Shown: positions 46,406 to 55,871 of the stretch, piece after piece | Position numbering within the stretch: position 1 is the stretch's first letter | How the letters are laid out: every line of letters starts with the position of its first letter | Assembly (NCBI GenBank): GCA_028280195.1 | Contig: JANQMH010000052.1 | Location: forward strand, 62,001-126,000 | Direction: 5' to 3' | DNA: 64,000 nt | Source of the DNA: Exilibacterium sp. | GTDB taxonomy: Bacteria; Pseudomonadota; Gammaproteobacteria; Pseudomonadales; Cellvibrionaceae | Position numbers and translations under genes: made by a program | The notes under the pieces: model-generated | What the model was told of the DNA's origin: nothing | Databases searched by the model: none | What the model saw: the letters and a program-made list of their open reading frames with translations, nothing else

Positions 46406-46629
46406 AAACAGGGGTTTCTTTGCGGCTGTAGGGTTCAGGGTTGGCAAAAGGTTCCGGCAATGGTAAACCATTGCAGATACTACTATGTTGGCTCACCCTT
46501 TGTAAAACCGCAACCTGCCTGGCGGGTCGTGCAGCTATAAGCGGATTTGGCTGAGGCAGCCGGTAATTCCGCCGTTTCAGTGGACTCTTTCTACTAAATT
46601 CAGGAGATCAGCGACGGCAAAGGTGACGT

Positions 46630-46848
46630 CTATAGATAGCCATCAAAATGCCCTCTGTTGGTCATTCCCTCCCGCAGTCGGCGCAGAGCCTGTTTGTGCA
46701 ATTGGGATACCCGCCCTTTTGTCACACCCAGCTGTAGCGAGAATAATTTAATGGCATCGCCCTCACTGCCGCGTTCTCTCAATTTGATTAGCTTGCAGCG
46801 CAGCAAGGGTGTAATACCTTGCTGGAGTTTATGAGAAAGCCGCGACCA
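46630..46848 (-). pseudogene. Sigma-70 region 4 fragment (FliA-like)
   Basis: An open stretch of about 72 codons without ATG ends in 'LGVTKGRVSQLHKQALRRLREGM', the helix-turn-helix of sigma region 4 as in FliA-type factors. Regions 2 and 3 are missing and an in-frame stop lies just upstream (46849-46851). It is most likely a decayed remnant left of the zinc island. The rest of 46406-46629 shows nothing recognisable. Confidence 0.6.
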
Positions 46849-46872
46849 CTATTCCTGCTCAGATATGAGGCA

Positions 46873-47298
46873 TTACGCTATAGGTTTGTCAGTGCAATGT
46901 TCGTGACATGCACAACTGTCGTGTTGCCGGCACAAGCGATAGTTGCTGTAGTGGCCAAGCGCGACAATACTCGCGCCTGTGACTGTGAGTACCTTTTCCC
47001 ATAACTCACCCAAGAGCGCTGCACCTAAAAAAGCGGCTGAGGTTAACAATAGCAAGCCGACAATACCCAGTACGGCCACTCGATAGTGCTCGTGCTTCTT
47101 GCAACCCATAGTCAATGCGTAGGCACTGGTTGGTATCACAACCATCACCATCCAGAAATGGAAGGCCTCATCATCGAACTGCAATGCAGCCAAACTCGGC
47201 AACAGAACCATCATCAATGGAAAAGCCAGGCAATGGATCGCACAAAGTAAGGATATGCCGATGGCCATTTTGTCCGTAAGTGTTTGCATGTTTGTCAT
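46873..47298 (-). CDS. MerC-family membrane protein
   Basis: 141 residues, four predicted helices, with C19-x2-H22-C23 ('LLCAIHC') in helix 1 as in MerC metal-transport proteins. A His/Cys-rich tail ('CRQHDSCACHEHC') suggests metal binding. It starts 24 bp after the zur stop on the same strand, so the two are probably co-transcribed. Zinc rather than mercury is inferred from the neighbours; no other mer gene is present. Confidence 0.88.
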   Translation of the reverse strand: MTNMQTLTDKMAIGISLLCAIHCLAFPLMMVLLPSLAALQFDDEAFHFWMVMVVIPTSAYALTMGCKKHEHYRVAVLGIVGLLLLTSAAFLGAALLGELWEKVLTVTGASIVALGHYSNYRLCRQHDSCACHEHCTDKPIA

Positions 47299-47322
47299 AC
47301 TCTTTCCCTTATTTGTTACAAG

Positions 47323-47784
47323 CTAAGCAGCGTTTACTATGCAGGCTTCACAAATACAGTTCATTTCCAGTTGCGGGCTGATCAGCTGAAAGCCGGCTTG
47401 TTCCACACTTTTTTGAAGCTCGGCAATGGTCGACTTGTCAATACTGATTTCTTTGACTTTCTGACACTGCCCACAAATCAAAAATTGTGTCACCGCATGG
47501 GCATGGTCACGGGTAATATGGGCACAGGCAACATATTTATTGGCTAAATTCAATTTGTGGACCAGGTGTTCACCCTGAAGAAAACTCAGGATTCGGTACA
47601 CCGACATAGCCGGTATGGTTTCACCAAATTCAACCTTACAGAAATCAACTAACTCATAGGCCGACATGGCTTTTTCTGACTGTAACAGACACGATAAAAC
47701 CTGCTTTCTTTTGCTGGTCAGGCGTGACCCATGGGCTTTACAATGCCGTTCGGCGTGATCGATAATTTTCTGTACTCTGTTCAT
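47323..47784 (-). CDS. zur: Zinc uptake regulator Zur (Fur family)
   Basis: 153-residue Fur-family repressor. The winged helix includes 'PAMSVYRILSFLQGEHLVHKL', the structural zinc motif is C104-x2-C107 with C145-x2-C148, and regulatory ligands are likely in 'CAHITRDHAHAVTQ'. Zur rather than Fur is favoured by the short N-terminus, the H-x3-H spacing and the zinc-type neighbours. It heads a zur-merC pair. Confidence 0.9.
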   Translation of the reverse strand: MNRVQKIIDHAERHCKAHGSRLTSKRKQVLSCLLQSEKAMSAYELVDFCKVEFGETIPAMSVYRILSFLQGEHLVHKLNLANKYVACAHITRDHAHAVTQFLICGQCQKVKEISIDKSTIAELQKSVEQAGFQLISPQLEMNCICEACIVNAA

Positions 47785-48092
47785 GCTTTTACCTCAATTG
47801 GATAATCCCTTTCACTGGGCCCAATATGCCTGCGCCTTGTCAGGTTCCCGCCGCCCGCATGACATGCTCTTTCATCGACCCCGGGAACATGACAAAAAAT
47901 TTATTATTATGGGACACCTAGAGCTTCAGCTGGTAGGCCCAATAGTCAATAAAGGGGGATGTTCGCCCACCATTCGCCCACCAATGTAACAGGCCAGCAG
48001 CGGCCTCAGTCAGCCTTCTCATTGCTGCCTCAAAGCTCAACTTTTATTTTTTATGGCAAAGCACCCCTTCCCTTAACTGACAAAAAAATGAC

Positions 48093-48104
48093 ATGTTACA
48101 ACAT
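48093..48104. promoter_or_regulatory. Candidate Zur box 1
   Basis: Palindrome ATGTTACAACAT, identical to that at 55860-55871 in front of zigA. It lies 309 bp upstream of zur and 11 bp before a possible small plus-strand frame. The remainder of 47785-48092 has no clear gene. Confidence 0.55.
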
Positions 48105-48114
48105 AATATTTACA

Positions 48115-48300
48115 GTGAAAACCACCACTGCCGCGTTCACGACAGACATAGACCGATCAGTCCGGCGAACTGATGCCTTCGCCGGTGCAATCGATGGAAG
48201 TACTGACGCGAGGCTTTTATCACTGCTCATGGCTTTTGGCGGACTAGCCATAGCCATCTATTCCCCTGAAAAAGCAGTATTTGTAGATGATAGAGAATAG
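48115..48300 (+). CDS. Possible small ORF after Zur box 1
   Basis: GTG-initiated frame of 61 codons whose second half is one hydrophobic segment ('LLSLLMAFGGLAIAIYSP'). There is no visible ribosome-binding site. It is kept only because the candidate Zur box sits immediately upstream. It may be chance or a remnant. Confidence 0.2.
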   Translation: MKTTTAAFTTDIDRSVRRTDAFAGAIDGSTDARLLSLLMAFGGLAIAIYSPEKAVFVDDRE

Positions 48301-48326
48301 GATATCAAAATTTTTCTGTACAGATT

Positions 48327-49331
48327 TTACAAATCGGTATGAATGCACTCCATTAACTGCACTTCCCATTGATCATTGACATTATCGCAAATAATTTCAA
48401 TACGGCTTTCCATGCAGTCGTCCAGTTCGATTTCCGTCAAATTGTCAGGTGTTAGGTTATAGCCAAATACACCGCTCGCCGTAATAAAAGCGGCTTTCAT
48501 TCTTTCAGCGCGAATCCCACTCAAGAATAAAAACAGTTTTTCGCGACTGAACACACAGCTTGGTGAAAATCGCCAACCGACACTGTGAAAACCTTCTCCT
48601 TCGTTGACGGCTTTAACATAACCGCACTCGGGAATAGGCGTTTCAGACAGCAGAGGTTTTTGTTCAACTGGCTTGTGATAATGATGGCCGCTGGCGGTAG
48701 CAGATGTCTTGCCCAGCAAGTGCGTGAGCGCTATCTCACCATTTTTTGTAAATATCACCTGTGCTTCGGCTGATCCCTGTTGTTTCACATACGTCTCGAG
48801 TTTGGCCTTGTCTTCGCGCTGGTATAAATCCAGTTTGTTACCCACGACAATATCCGCGATGGCAACCTGCTGCTTGAATGTCTGGTGTTTTGTATAGCGC
48901 TCATCAGACAGTTTGCGTGCGTCAACCAAAGTCAGAATTTTCTGTAAATCAAGTATTTCCTGGTAGTATTCTGCTGAGAGGACTTGCAATACTTCTTTAG
49001 GGTGTCCGAGGCCCGTTGGCTCAATCAACAAACGATCTGGCTTGGCACGCGCAAGTAATTGGTTTAATGCTATCTGCATGGGTAAACCTGCGGCACAACA
49101 CATACAGCCACCGGGCACCTCGCGAATAAATACGCCTTGCTCTTGTTTGTGTCGCCCTTCAAACAAGCTGCCATCGACCCCAATCTCGCCAAATTCATTA
49201 ACCAGTACCGCCCAGCGCTCGTCTGTCGGCTTGCAGCTAAGCAAATGTAGAATGGCAGAAGTCTTTCCCACACCTAGAAAGCCGGTGATAATATTAGTGG
49301 GAACAGCGGAAATTCTCTGTGTGTCAGACAC
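48327..49331 (-). CDS. COG0523 GTPase / metallochaperone (first copy)
   Basis: 334-residue G3E-family GTPase with P-loop GFLGVGKT (residues 17-24), the metal motif CMCC (76-79) and a C-terminal CobW_C domain ('GEGFHSVGWRFSPSCVF'). A His-containing linker 'SGHHYHKP' may add metal sites. These proteins hand scarce zinc to client enzymes. It differs strongly from the second copy at 54583, so it is not a recent duplicate. It is divergent from the HupE/UreJ gene. Confidence 0.92.
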   Translation of the reverse strand: MSDTQRISAVPTNIITGFLGVGKTSAILHLLSCKPTDERWAVLVNEFGEIGVDGSLFEGRHKQEQGVFIREVPGGCMCCAAGLPMQIALNQLLARAKPDRLLIEPTGLGHPKEVLQVLSAEYYQEILDLQKILTLVDARKLSDERYTKHQTFKQQVAIADIVVGNKLDLYQREDKAKLETYVKQQGSAEAQVIFTKNGEIALTHLLGKTSATASGHHYHKPVEQKPLLSETPIPECGYVKAVNEGEGFHSVGWRFSPSCVFSREKLFLFLSGIRAERMKAAFITASGVFGYNLTPDNLTEIELDDCMESRIEIICDNVNDQWEVQLMECIHTDL

Positions 49332-49450
49332 GATCGCAAAAAATCGCTGTAAAATTGATGAAGGCTTTCTCTGAAAGCGTCGAGTAGTACCCGGCAGGTT
49401 TTTTTCCTAGCATAGTTTCTCCGAAAAGAAAAAATAACTACCATATCTCT

Positions 49451-49486
49451 TATGCCAAAATACATATGTATGCCAAAATACATATG
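49451..49486. repeat. 18-bp perfect tandem duplication
   Basis: TATGCCAAAATACATATG occurs twice in succession in the region between the GTPase and the HupE/UreJ gene. The junction contains the palindrome ATACATATGTAT. The sequence to its left (49407-49450) resembles 52910-52953. Confidence 0.9.
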
Positions 49487-49488
49487 CT

Positions 49489-49686
49489 GTGCATTTTTTG
49501 GCACTGTTGTTGGCTATAGCCGCTGTCGGCTATATATATTGGCTATACATGCCGGTTATATATATTGACAACGCAGCCGAACAGACAGCAATGTTATCAA
49601 AAAATCAACCGTTGATCACTAGCCCATTGCTTGATTTCAAGCAGCAAGTGCCCTATTTTATGTCCCTGCGCCAGTGTCGCAAATGA
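49489..49686 (+). CDS. Possible small membrane protein upstream of HupE
   Basis: GTG-initiated frame of 65 codons with an N-terminal hydrophobic helix ('FLALLLAIAAVGYIYWLY'), ending 13 bp before the HupE/UreJ start. There is no strong ribosome-binding site and no family recognised. It could be a leader ORF or chance. Confidence 0.3.
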   Translation: MHFLALLLAIAAVGYIYWLYMPVIYIDNAAEQTAMLSKNQPLITSPLLDFKQQVPYFMSLRQCRK

Positions 49687-49699
49687 TTTGTAGACCCAT

Positions 49700-50467
49700 A
49701 TGAAATATTTAAGTAAGACATCTCCGCTCTTCAAATTTATTGCCGGCATCTCGCTTTCATTTTTCTGTGCTTTTGCACCTGCGCACCCAGAAGACGAGCT
49801 CTGTAAAGAGCTTGAAATGGACCCGCTGTTATGTGCACAGCTTGCTGAACTCAACCGCTCGGCAAACAGCGCAGCATATTCGTCACTACCAGATATCAAA
49901 TTGGATCGCTCACCAATTGAAACGGCGCTATTGTACACGAGGCACGGCATTGAACATATTCTGCCAATGGGACTTGACCACTTGGCTTTTGTACTGGCAC
50001 TGCTCCTGTCTTCTTCAACATTAAGGCCTCTGTTAATACAAATCTCACTGTTCACACTTGCGCACAGTGTAACCTTGATTTTAGGCGTGCTTGGTATTTT
50101 CGTGTTACAGGGGACCTGGGTGGAGATAGCTATTGCATTTTCTATTGTGTTCGTGGCAATAGAAAATATATTCATTAAATCCCTCAAATATTGGCGATCA
50201 CTAATCGTTTTTTGTTTTGGCCTACTTCATGGTTTGGGATTTTCCAGCGCACTCAGCGACTTGGGAATACCAGAAGAACATTTTGTCAGCGCCCTTTTGG
50301 GGTTCAATTTGGGCGTGGAAATCGGCCAGTTGAGTTTCGCCTTATTAGCTTTTTTGATTTTATTTAAATTCATAAACAAAGGGTGGTACAGTCATTTTAT
50401 TGTTGTGCCCGGAAGTTTGATGATAGCACTTCTGGGCTGTTACTGGGTCGTTGAGCGACTAATGTAG
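49700..50467 (+). CDS. HupE/UreJ-type membrane protein
   Basis: 255 residues: signal-like N-terminus ('FIAGISLSFFCAFAPAHPED'), then about six helices with the metal-site motif 'HILPMGLDHLAFVLALLL' and later 'FGLLHGLGFSSAL', characteristic of the HupE/UreJ_2 family of nickel/cobalt/zinc permease-like proteins. Placement between two zinc GTPase clusters suggests a zinc-related role. It is the only clear plus-strand gene in the island. Confidence 0.88.
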   Translation: MKYLSKTSPLFKFIAGISLSFFCAFAPAHPEDELCKELEMDPLLCAQLAELNRSANSAAYSSLPDIKLDRSPIETALLYTRHGIEHILPMGLDHLAFVLALLLSSSTLRPLLIQISLFTLAHSVTLILGVLGIFVLQGTWVEIAIAFSIVFVAIENIFIKSLKYWRSLIVFCFGLLHGLGFSSALSDLGIPEEHFVSALLGFNLGVEIGQLSFALLAFLILFKFINKGWYSHFIVVPGSLMIALLGCYWVVERLM

Positions 50468-50552
50468 ATCGCGCGACGAAACCGAACATGAATAACACCT
50501 AAAAATGAGAAAACCACCCGTAAATAACTGCTTTTTTTCAATGGCATAAAGC

Positions 50553-52730
50553 CTAATTCAATCCCCGTATTTTCAACAGGGGTTCAATCGTGGGGTCTTT
50601 TAAACGGAATTTTCTGTACAACTCATCTGCCGGCTCGAGACCACCCGCTTGATAAACATTTTCCGCCAATCGAAGCGCGAGTGATTTGTCATAGATGTCT
50701 CCAGCTTCGCGGAATGCAGTAAATCCATCAGCATCTAAAATCTCGGACCACAAATAGGCATAGTAACCAGCGGAGTAACCAGAGGGGGAAGAAAATATAT
50801 GCGCAAAGTAGGGGCTGCGATAACGAGGGCCAATTTCCTCTAATAGCCCATAACCCGTTAAGACATTAGTTTCGAAGGTTTCAGCATCGCTAAGTTTGAT
50901 CAGCTCTTCCTCATCCATTTTATGCCAAGCGAGATCGAGCAGTGATGCTGCAATAAACTCCGTAGTTTTAAACCCCTGATTATGAGTGCGAGCCGCCTGC
51001 AGCTTTTCTACGAGTTCGGCAGGGATAACCTCACCAGTTTGATAGTGTTTTGCGTAAATCGGCAACACTTCAGGCGCAGAGGCGTAATGCTCTAAAAACT
51101 GCGCCGGGAACTCCGTAAAGTCGCGCGGGCTACCACTGGTTCCCGCATACCTTTCATAACGGGCCAAAGTCATTAAGCCGTGCAATCCATGGCCAAATTC
51201 ATGGAACAAGGTGTTTACCTGATCGAAGCTCAATAACGTAGGATCATCGTCTGCGGCTGGCATGATATTGAGGTTATTAATAACAATGGGGCGAACAACG
51301 TCACCGCCTACAGCAGAGGCTTGTCTAAACGTACTCATCCATGCACCACCACGCTTTGAATCGCGGCTGTAGAAATCCGCCATGAACACACCCAAGTGCT
51401 CACCGCCCTCGTTTTTAACATCGTAAACACGAACTTTAGGATGCCATTTTGGTGTGTCTTCCAATTCAGTAAACGTGAGCCCAAACAACTCACCAGCAAC
51501 ATGAAATGCGCCATTGATAACATTGGTCAACTCAAAATATGGTTTAACCTGTGCTTCATCAAAGGCGTATTTTTTCCCACGCAGTTTTTCCGCATAGTGC
51601 CACCAATCGTGACCGGCAAGCTCAAAGTTTTTCCCTTCTTCTTCTATGATTTTTTGCATTTCTGCTTTTTCTTCGTTAGCGCGGTCGATACCTGGCTTCC
51701 AGACTTTTAACAGAAAATCTTCAGCGTTTTTCAGGGTCTTAGCCATGCGAGTTTCCAGCTGATAGTGTGCATGGTTGTCGTAACCGAGCAGTGTCGCACG
51801 TTCCGCACGCAATTTTGCTATTTTAAGTACGAGTGCGCGGTTGTCGGCTTCGTTACCATTGGCACCCCTTGCACGATAACCGTCAAACATGATCTTGCGC
51901 AGCTCACGATTTTCAGAGAAAGTCATGAAACCTTCGAAAGTAGCTCGGTCTAAACCAAACACCCATGCATCCTTTTTGTCTTTGCTTTCTGCTTTTCTCT
52001 TGGCTGCGTTGATCATTTCATTGGACAAGCCGGCTAAATCTTTTTCTTCGCTAACCACCAGTTGAAAATCTTTTGTTTCAGCTAAAAGATTCTGTGAGAA
52101 CTTGGTAGTGGCTTCAGAAATCTTAGCGTTAATATCTTTCAATCGCGCTTTTGATTTTATATCGAGCGAGGCACCTGCACGCACGAAATCCAAATGTGTT
52201 AATTCCAGCAAGCGTGAGTCTTGCTGATCAAGTTCTGAAAGGTTACGGTTTTCATAAACCGTAGTGACTCGCTTGAATAATTCTTCGTTAAGCAGAATAG
52301 CGTCCTGTTCCCGAGTGAGCATCGGGTAGATTTTTACCTGCAAGGCTTTAAGATCATCATTCGTATCCGTTCTGGTTATATTTGAAAAAACGCTGATAAT
52401 CCGCGTGACTTCACTGCCAGCTTTTTCAAGCGCGATAATCGTATTTTCGAATGTCGGCTCTTCTTCGTTAAGGGAAATGGCTTTGATTTCATCTTGTAGT
52501 ACTTTTACCGCATTCTCGAAAGCAGGCATATAATCGTCATCGCTAATGCTGTCGAATGGCGGAATTTTGTAAGGGGTATCCCAAGATTCCAAGAGCGGAT
52601 TGACAGCATTACTTTTTACTTGAGTATCACCAGCTTTTTCAGCAACACTTTGTGTGCTGGCATCTTCTTGTTTAGAGCAGGCAGATAGTGTGAGTGCAAT
52701 AGCGATTACCGATATTAGCTTCTTTTTCAT
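50553..52730 (-). CDS. M3 family oligopeptidase / peptidyl-dipeptidase lipoprotein
   Basis: 725-residue zinc oligopeptidase with lipobox 'LSACSK' and catalytic HEFGH at 510-514. The family C-terminal region 'GYSAGYYAYLWSEILDADGF' is intact. It resembles Dcp but carries a lipoprotein signal, so it is expected in the periplasm attached to a membrane. It lies at the end of the minus-strand zinc cluster; the 210-bp gap to the 71-residue gene suggests its own promoter. Confidence 0.93.
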   Translation of the reverse strand: MKKKLISVIAIALTLSACSKQEDASTQSVAEKAGDTQVKSNAVNPLLESWDTPYKIPPFDSISDDDYMPAFENAVKVLQDEIKAISLNEEEPTFENTIIALEKAGSEVTRIISVFSNITRTDTNDDLKALQVKIYPMLTREQDAILLNEELFKRVTTVYENRNLSELDQQDSRLLELTHLDFVRAGASLDIKSKARLKDINAKISEATTKFSQNLLAETKDFQLVVSEEKDLAGLSNEMINAAKRKAESKDKKDAWVFGLDRATFEGFMTFSENRELRKIMFDGYRARGANGNEADNRALVLKIAKLRAERATLLGYDNHAHYQLETRMAKTLKNAEDFLLKVWKPGIDRANEEKAEMQKIIEEEGKNFELAGHDWWHYAEKLRGKKYAFDEAQVKPYFELTNVINGAFHVAGELFGLTFTELEDTPKWHPKVRVYDVKNEGGEHLGVFMADFYSRDSKRGGAWMSTFRQASAVGGDVVRPIVINNLNIMPAADDDPTLLSFDQVNTLFHEFGHGLHGLMTLARYERYAGTSGSPRDFTEFPAQFLEHYASAPEVLPIYAKHYQTGEVIPAELVEKLQAARTHNQGFKTTEFIAASLLDLAWHKMDEEELIKLSDAETFETNVLTGYGLLEEIGPRYRSPYFAHIFSSPSGYSAGYYAYLWSEILDADGFTAFREAGDIYDKSLALRLAENVYQAGGLEPADELYRKFRLKDPTIEPLLKIRGLN

Positions 52731-52940
52731 CAGAACCTCTTCAATTCTACGTTAAATACCCAGAGACACCATGCGCTATTTTAGCTCAAAACCCCGTGCA
52801 GGCTGTATCTTTTATGCCAATTATGCCAGCCTTAGCGACTATGAATAATTGCTGTTGAATCGATGATAGCTTTTTCCGGGGCCGCCGGATAGCACCCAAT
52901 AGGACTTTTTCAGCATAGCTTCTCTGAGAAGAAAAAGTCG

Positions 52941-53156
52941 TTACAACATCTCTCGCGCCTGCATAAACCAGCCAAGTGTTTTTTGGTAGTGCTGTTGACC
53001 ATATAGCCGAACAAACTGTTGCGTGTAATAATCCCTGTTATCTTGTAGTAAAGCTATTCGCTCCTCTATAAAGCCCGGGCTTAACTCCAGGCCGCACTCA
53101 ACAACGATACAGTGACGCCATTCTTCATAATTTTGAGGTATTATGGACTTTTGCAT
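52941..53156 (-). CDS. Small conserved-looking hypothetical protein
   Basis: 71 residues, soluble, with one Cys pair ('CIVVECGLEL') and aromatic-rich helices ('YTQQFVRLYGQQHYQKTLGWF'). No family is recognised with certainty. It lies downstream of dksA2 in the same direction, within the zinc cluster. The last 20 bp and the region after the stop resemble a stretch at 49407-49456. Confidence 0.6.
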   Translation of the reverse strand: MQKSIIPQNYEEWRHCIVVECGLELSPGFIEERIALLQDNRDYYTQQFVRLYGQQHYQKTLGWFMQAREML

Positions 53157-53323
53157 TACCTATTACCCACGACTACAGAATCATTATGAGATTTTTCAAA
53201 CTCGAACTCTAATATTTGCGCGCCAAAGAACAGAGTCAAAGCACCAATGAGTCCACTATTCAGCAAGACAGAGTCAATACCCTCCGCGAAGTCCATTACC
53301 GAGACCCCTGCGAAAGCTCGCTT

Positions 53324-53755
53324 TTACTCCTTATAATGATGCTCTCCTATTTCTTTAATTGCTTTAACTTCCGCACAATACTCCGCTGTCGGCCTGGCCA
53401 GTAATCGCGGAATACCTATCGGTTCGCCAGACTCCAAACAATAGCCAAACTCGTCACAGCGAATGCGTTCTAAGGCCTGTTGAATCTTAGGCAGCAGCTT
53501 TTGCTCACGTTCAACAATTCGCAACGCAATACTGGACTGCTCTTCCCAGGTAGCACGATCGCTGACATCACTCGAATCAAGCGAACAGGCCATTTGATCT
53601 TTCGCCTCACGTACACGAACTAACGTGAGTTCGTGTAATTCCAATAGCAGCTGCTTAAAAAATGCCAATTGATCTGGATTCATGTAGTCTTGCTCAGGTG
53701 CAGCGAGAACCTGTTCTTTAGTAAGCAGTTTGGACCCAGAACTAGAAGAATTCAT
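53324..53755 (-). CDS. dksA2: DksA2-type transcription factor lacking a zinc finger
   Basis: 143 residues of the DksA/TraR family, which binds the RNA polymerase secondary channel and works with ppGpp. The coiled-coil tip has DxxDRA ('DVSDRAT'). The zinc finger is broken: of the four Cys only C106 and C127 remain, and the partners are S109 and V130. Zinc-independent DksA2 proteins replace DksA during zinc starvation in Pseudomonas. ATG 53755 is preferred over 53770. The gene order zigA-DUF1826-dksA2 matches that of Pseudomonas aeruginosa. Confidence 0.92.
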   Translation of the reverse strand: MNSSSSGSKLLTKEQVLAAPEQDYMNPDQLAFFKQLLLELHELTLVRVREAKDQMACSLDSSDVSDRATWEEQSSIALRIVEREQKLLPKIQQALERIRCDEFGYCLESGEPIGIPRLLARPTAEYCAEVKAIKEIGEHHYKE

Positions 53756-53896
53756 TTCCACTATTCTCACACTGTTTTTTGATCGATTACCACGGCACTT
53801 TGGGCATGCTAACTTTCTTGATGGTGGTATTAAACGTGTTTATATCGCAATCAACAGAAAGCTATTCGATATTGCGACGGTGACAGCATTTGCTTA

Positions 53897-54586
53897 TTAG
53901 CTCATAAAGTCGAGTGTCAGTAACAAGCGTTTCTCATCCGGGCTTATTGCAGGCGAGCGATGTACCAGACCAGCATTTTCATTTCCTTCCCAAAGCTCGC
54001 CTTTTAATAATGCAACGTCCCCGCCGCTGAGCTGCTGAATGTCTTTTGGGCTTTGAAAGAGGCCGGACTGGCTGTCTGCATGGCCGTTATTTCCTGGCCC
54101 CAATTTTGTACGATCAACTGCCTGGTGGGACAGCCATTCCGTTGCTACGCCGAGATATGTGGTTATGAGACGGCAAGGCACTTTATCGACATGGAACCTC
54201 GGACACATCGCACGATCCAATACAGTTAAACGCAAACCTGCTCGCTTAAGCCCAAATAAACAGCAAAACATATCTACCAGTTCGGCAATATCTTCGCTCA
54301 ATTCAGGTTTGCTCGCAGTGCCGAGAGATTCACTAACGCTTGCAAACGCGTCCTGCGGACTTACTGCCATAGCAGCTTGAAATGTAGGATTTGATACCAA
54401 AAAATCGTTAGTAGAATCTTGAATTACTGTAGATAGCTCACGCTGCCAAATAACGATATTGGTCTCTTCCTGATAAATATCGGTAAAAACTTCTGGCGCT
54501 TTGCCCAGTGCTGCGCGTCGAAAACTTACCGGCGCAGCCGCATGGGGCTCCGGGCTAGAGGCTGGAACAGGGTTGGTAGAAATCAT
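53897..54586 (-). CDS. DUF1826 protein
   Basis: About 229 residues of the DUF1826 family, which typically sits beside zigA in Zur regulons. '[28 protein letters not shown]' holds a conserved His/Asp/Cys set, and '[13 protein letters not shown]' plus 'HRSPA' give a pattern reminiscent of 2-oxoglutarate oxygenases, though function is unproven. ATG 54586 overlaps the zigA stop in an ATGA junction, so the two are translationally coupled. Confidence 0.87.
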   Translation of the reverse strand: MISTNPVPASSPEPHAAAPVSFRRAALGKAPEVFTDIYQEETNIVIWQRELSTVIQDSTNDFLVSNPTFQAAMAVSPQDAFASVSESLGTASKPELSEDIAELVDMFCCLFGLKRAGLRLTVLDRAMCPRFHVDKVPCRLITTYLGVATEWLSHQAVDRTKLGPGNNGHADSQSGLFQSPKDIQQLSGGDVALLKGELWEGNENAGLVHRSPAISPDEKRLLLTLDFMS

Positions 54587-55791
54587 GCGCTTTGCTCCCA
54601 TGCTGGAAAAGGGTCGTTTAACGTCGCCCAATACACTCTACCTCGCAAGACTTCTTCTTCGCTTAACAGGCAATCATCGAGTGCTCGGGTGATATCGTCT
54701 TGATCCAAACCCTGACCGATAAACACCAGCTCCTGGCGCATATCACCAAAAGGCTCAACCCATTGCTTTTCAATAGATGCGAGATAATCTTCATCGGTAG
54801 GCCAGCTTTCCTTAGGGACAGCCTTCCAAAACATGCCGGCAAAGCCATACCGGGCAATTCCTCCCGCCTGACTCCATTGGCCGGCAAACTCCGGGCGTGA
54901 AGCCAACCAGAAATAGCCTTTTGAGCGAATCAGCTTGCCATATTCTTGCGTATTGTGAAGAAAACGGTAAAACTTTTCCGGGTGAAAAGGTCGCCGGGCA
55001 ACATAGCTAAAACTGCCAATACCGTATTCTTCTGTTTCCGGCACATGCTCGCCACGCATTTCCTTGAGCCAGCCAGGGGCTTGCTGGGCCCGCTCGAAAT
55101 CGAATAAACCGGTGCTAAGAACCGCATCAATGTCTACTTGCCCCTGAGTAATCGGGATGATTCGGGCATGCGTGTTAAGTGTTTTTAGAATGGCGATCAG
55201 ACGCTCAATATCCGCGGTTTCGGCCAAATCGGTCTTGCTGATGAGGATGATATCGGCGAACTCCACCTGATCAACCAGTAAGTCGGCGACGCTGCGTTCA
55301 TCTTCCTCGCCCAGAGATTCACCCGTTTCCTGTAAGTATTGTGCCTTTTCATAATCTTTCAGGAAATTCACCGCGTCTACCACGGTCACCATCGTATCCA
55401 GATCGGCTACGTCAGATAGAGAAACACCGTTTTCATCGGCAAAGGTAAAAGTCTCTGCCACGGGCAATGGCTCAGAAATGCCAGTGGATTCGATAACGAG
55501 GTAATCAAAGCGCCCATCCTGCGCGAGCTTTTTGACTTCCTCCAATAGATCTTCACGCAAGGTGCAACATATACAGCCGTTGCTCATCTCCACGAGCTTC
55601 TCCTCACTCCGACTGAGGGAAACTTCACTTTGAACAATCGCCGAATCAATGTTGATTTCACTCATATCATTGACGATTACGGCTACTTTTTTATTTTGTC
55701 GGTTGTTTAGAATGTGGTTGAGTACGGTGGTTTTACCGGCTCCGAGAAAGCCTGAAAGCACAGTAACGGGTAGTCTGGTGTCGTGGGCCAT
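54583..55791 (-). CDS. zigA: COG0523 GTPase ZigA (second copy)
   Basis: 402-residue G3E GTPase with P-loop GFLGAGKT (14-21) and metal motif CICC (73-76), an acidic insertion ('[18 protein letters not shown]') and a CobW_C domain ('[16 protein letters not shown]'-like, seen as '[17 protein letters not shown]'). It is a predicted zinc metallochaperone acting when zinc is low. ATG 55791 is the natural start. A candidate Zur box lies 69 bp upstream at 55860. It is first gene of the zigA-DUF1826-dksA2 series. Confidence 0.92.
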   Translation of the reverse strand: MAHDTRLPVTVLSGFLGAGKTTVLNHILNNRQNKKVAVIVNDMSEINIDSAIVQSEVSLSRSEEKLVEMSNGCICCTLREDLLEEVKKLAQDGRFDYLVIESTGISEPLPVAETFTFADENGVSLSDVADLDTMVTVVDAVNFLKDYEKAQYLQETGESLGEEDERSVADLLVDQVEFADIILISKTDLAETADIERLIAILKTLNTHARIIPITQGQVDIDAVLSTGLFDFERAQQAPGWLKEMRGEHVPETEEYGIGSFSYVARRPFHPEKFYRFLHNTQEYGKLIRSKGYFWLASRPEFAGQWSQAGGIARYGFAGMFWKAVPKESWPTDEDYLASIEKQWVEPFGDMRQELVFIGQGLDQDDITRALDDCLLSEEEVLRGRVYWATLNDPFPAWEQSA

Positions 55792-55859
55792 CGGTCTGTT
55801 GATATTGTTGGGTTTACGTTTGTATAAATGCAGAGAACTGCACGCCAAAAAAGCCAACT

Positions 55860-55871
55860 ATGTTACAACAT
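55860..55871. promoter_or_regulatory. Candidate Zur box 2
   Basis: ATGTTACAACAT, a perfect palindrome identical to 48093-48104, located 69 bp before zigA. No other identical copy was seen in the window; a shorter GTTACAACAT at 52940-52949 overlaps the end of the 71-residue gene. Confidence 0.65.

Noticed and set aside
47959-48114. Upstream part of a plus-strand frame near zur
   Set aside because: The composition and lack of a ribosome-binding site do not support coding; only the part after the candidate Zur box is kept, at low confidence.
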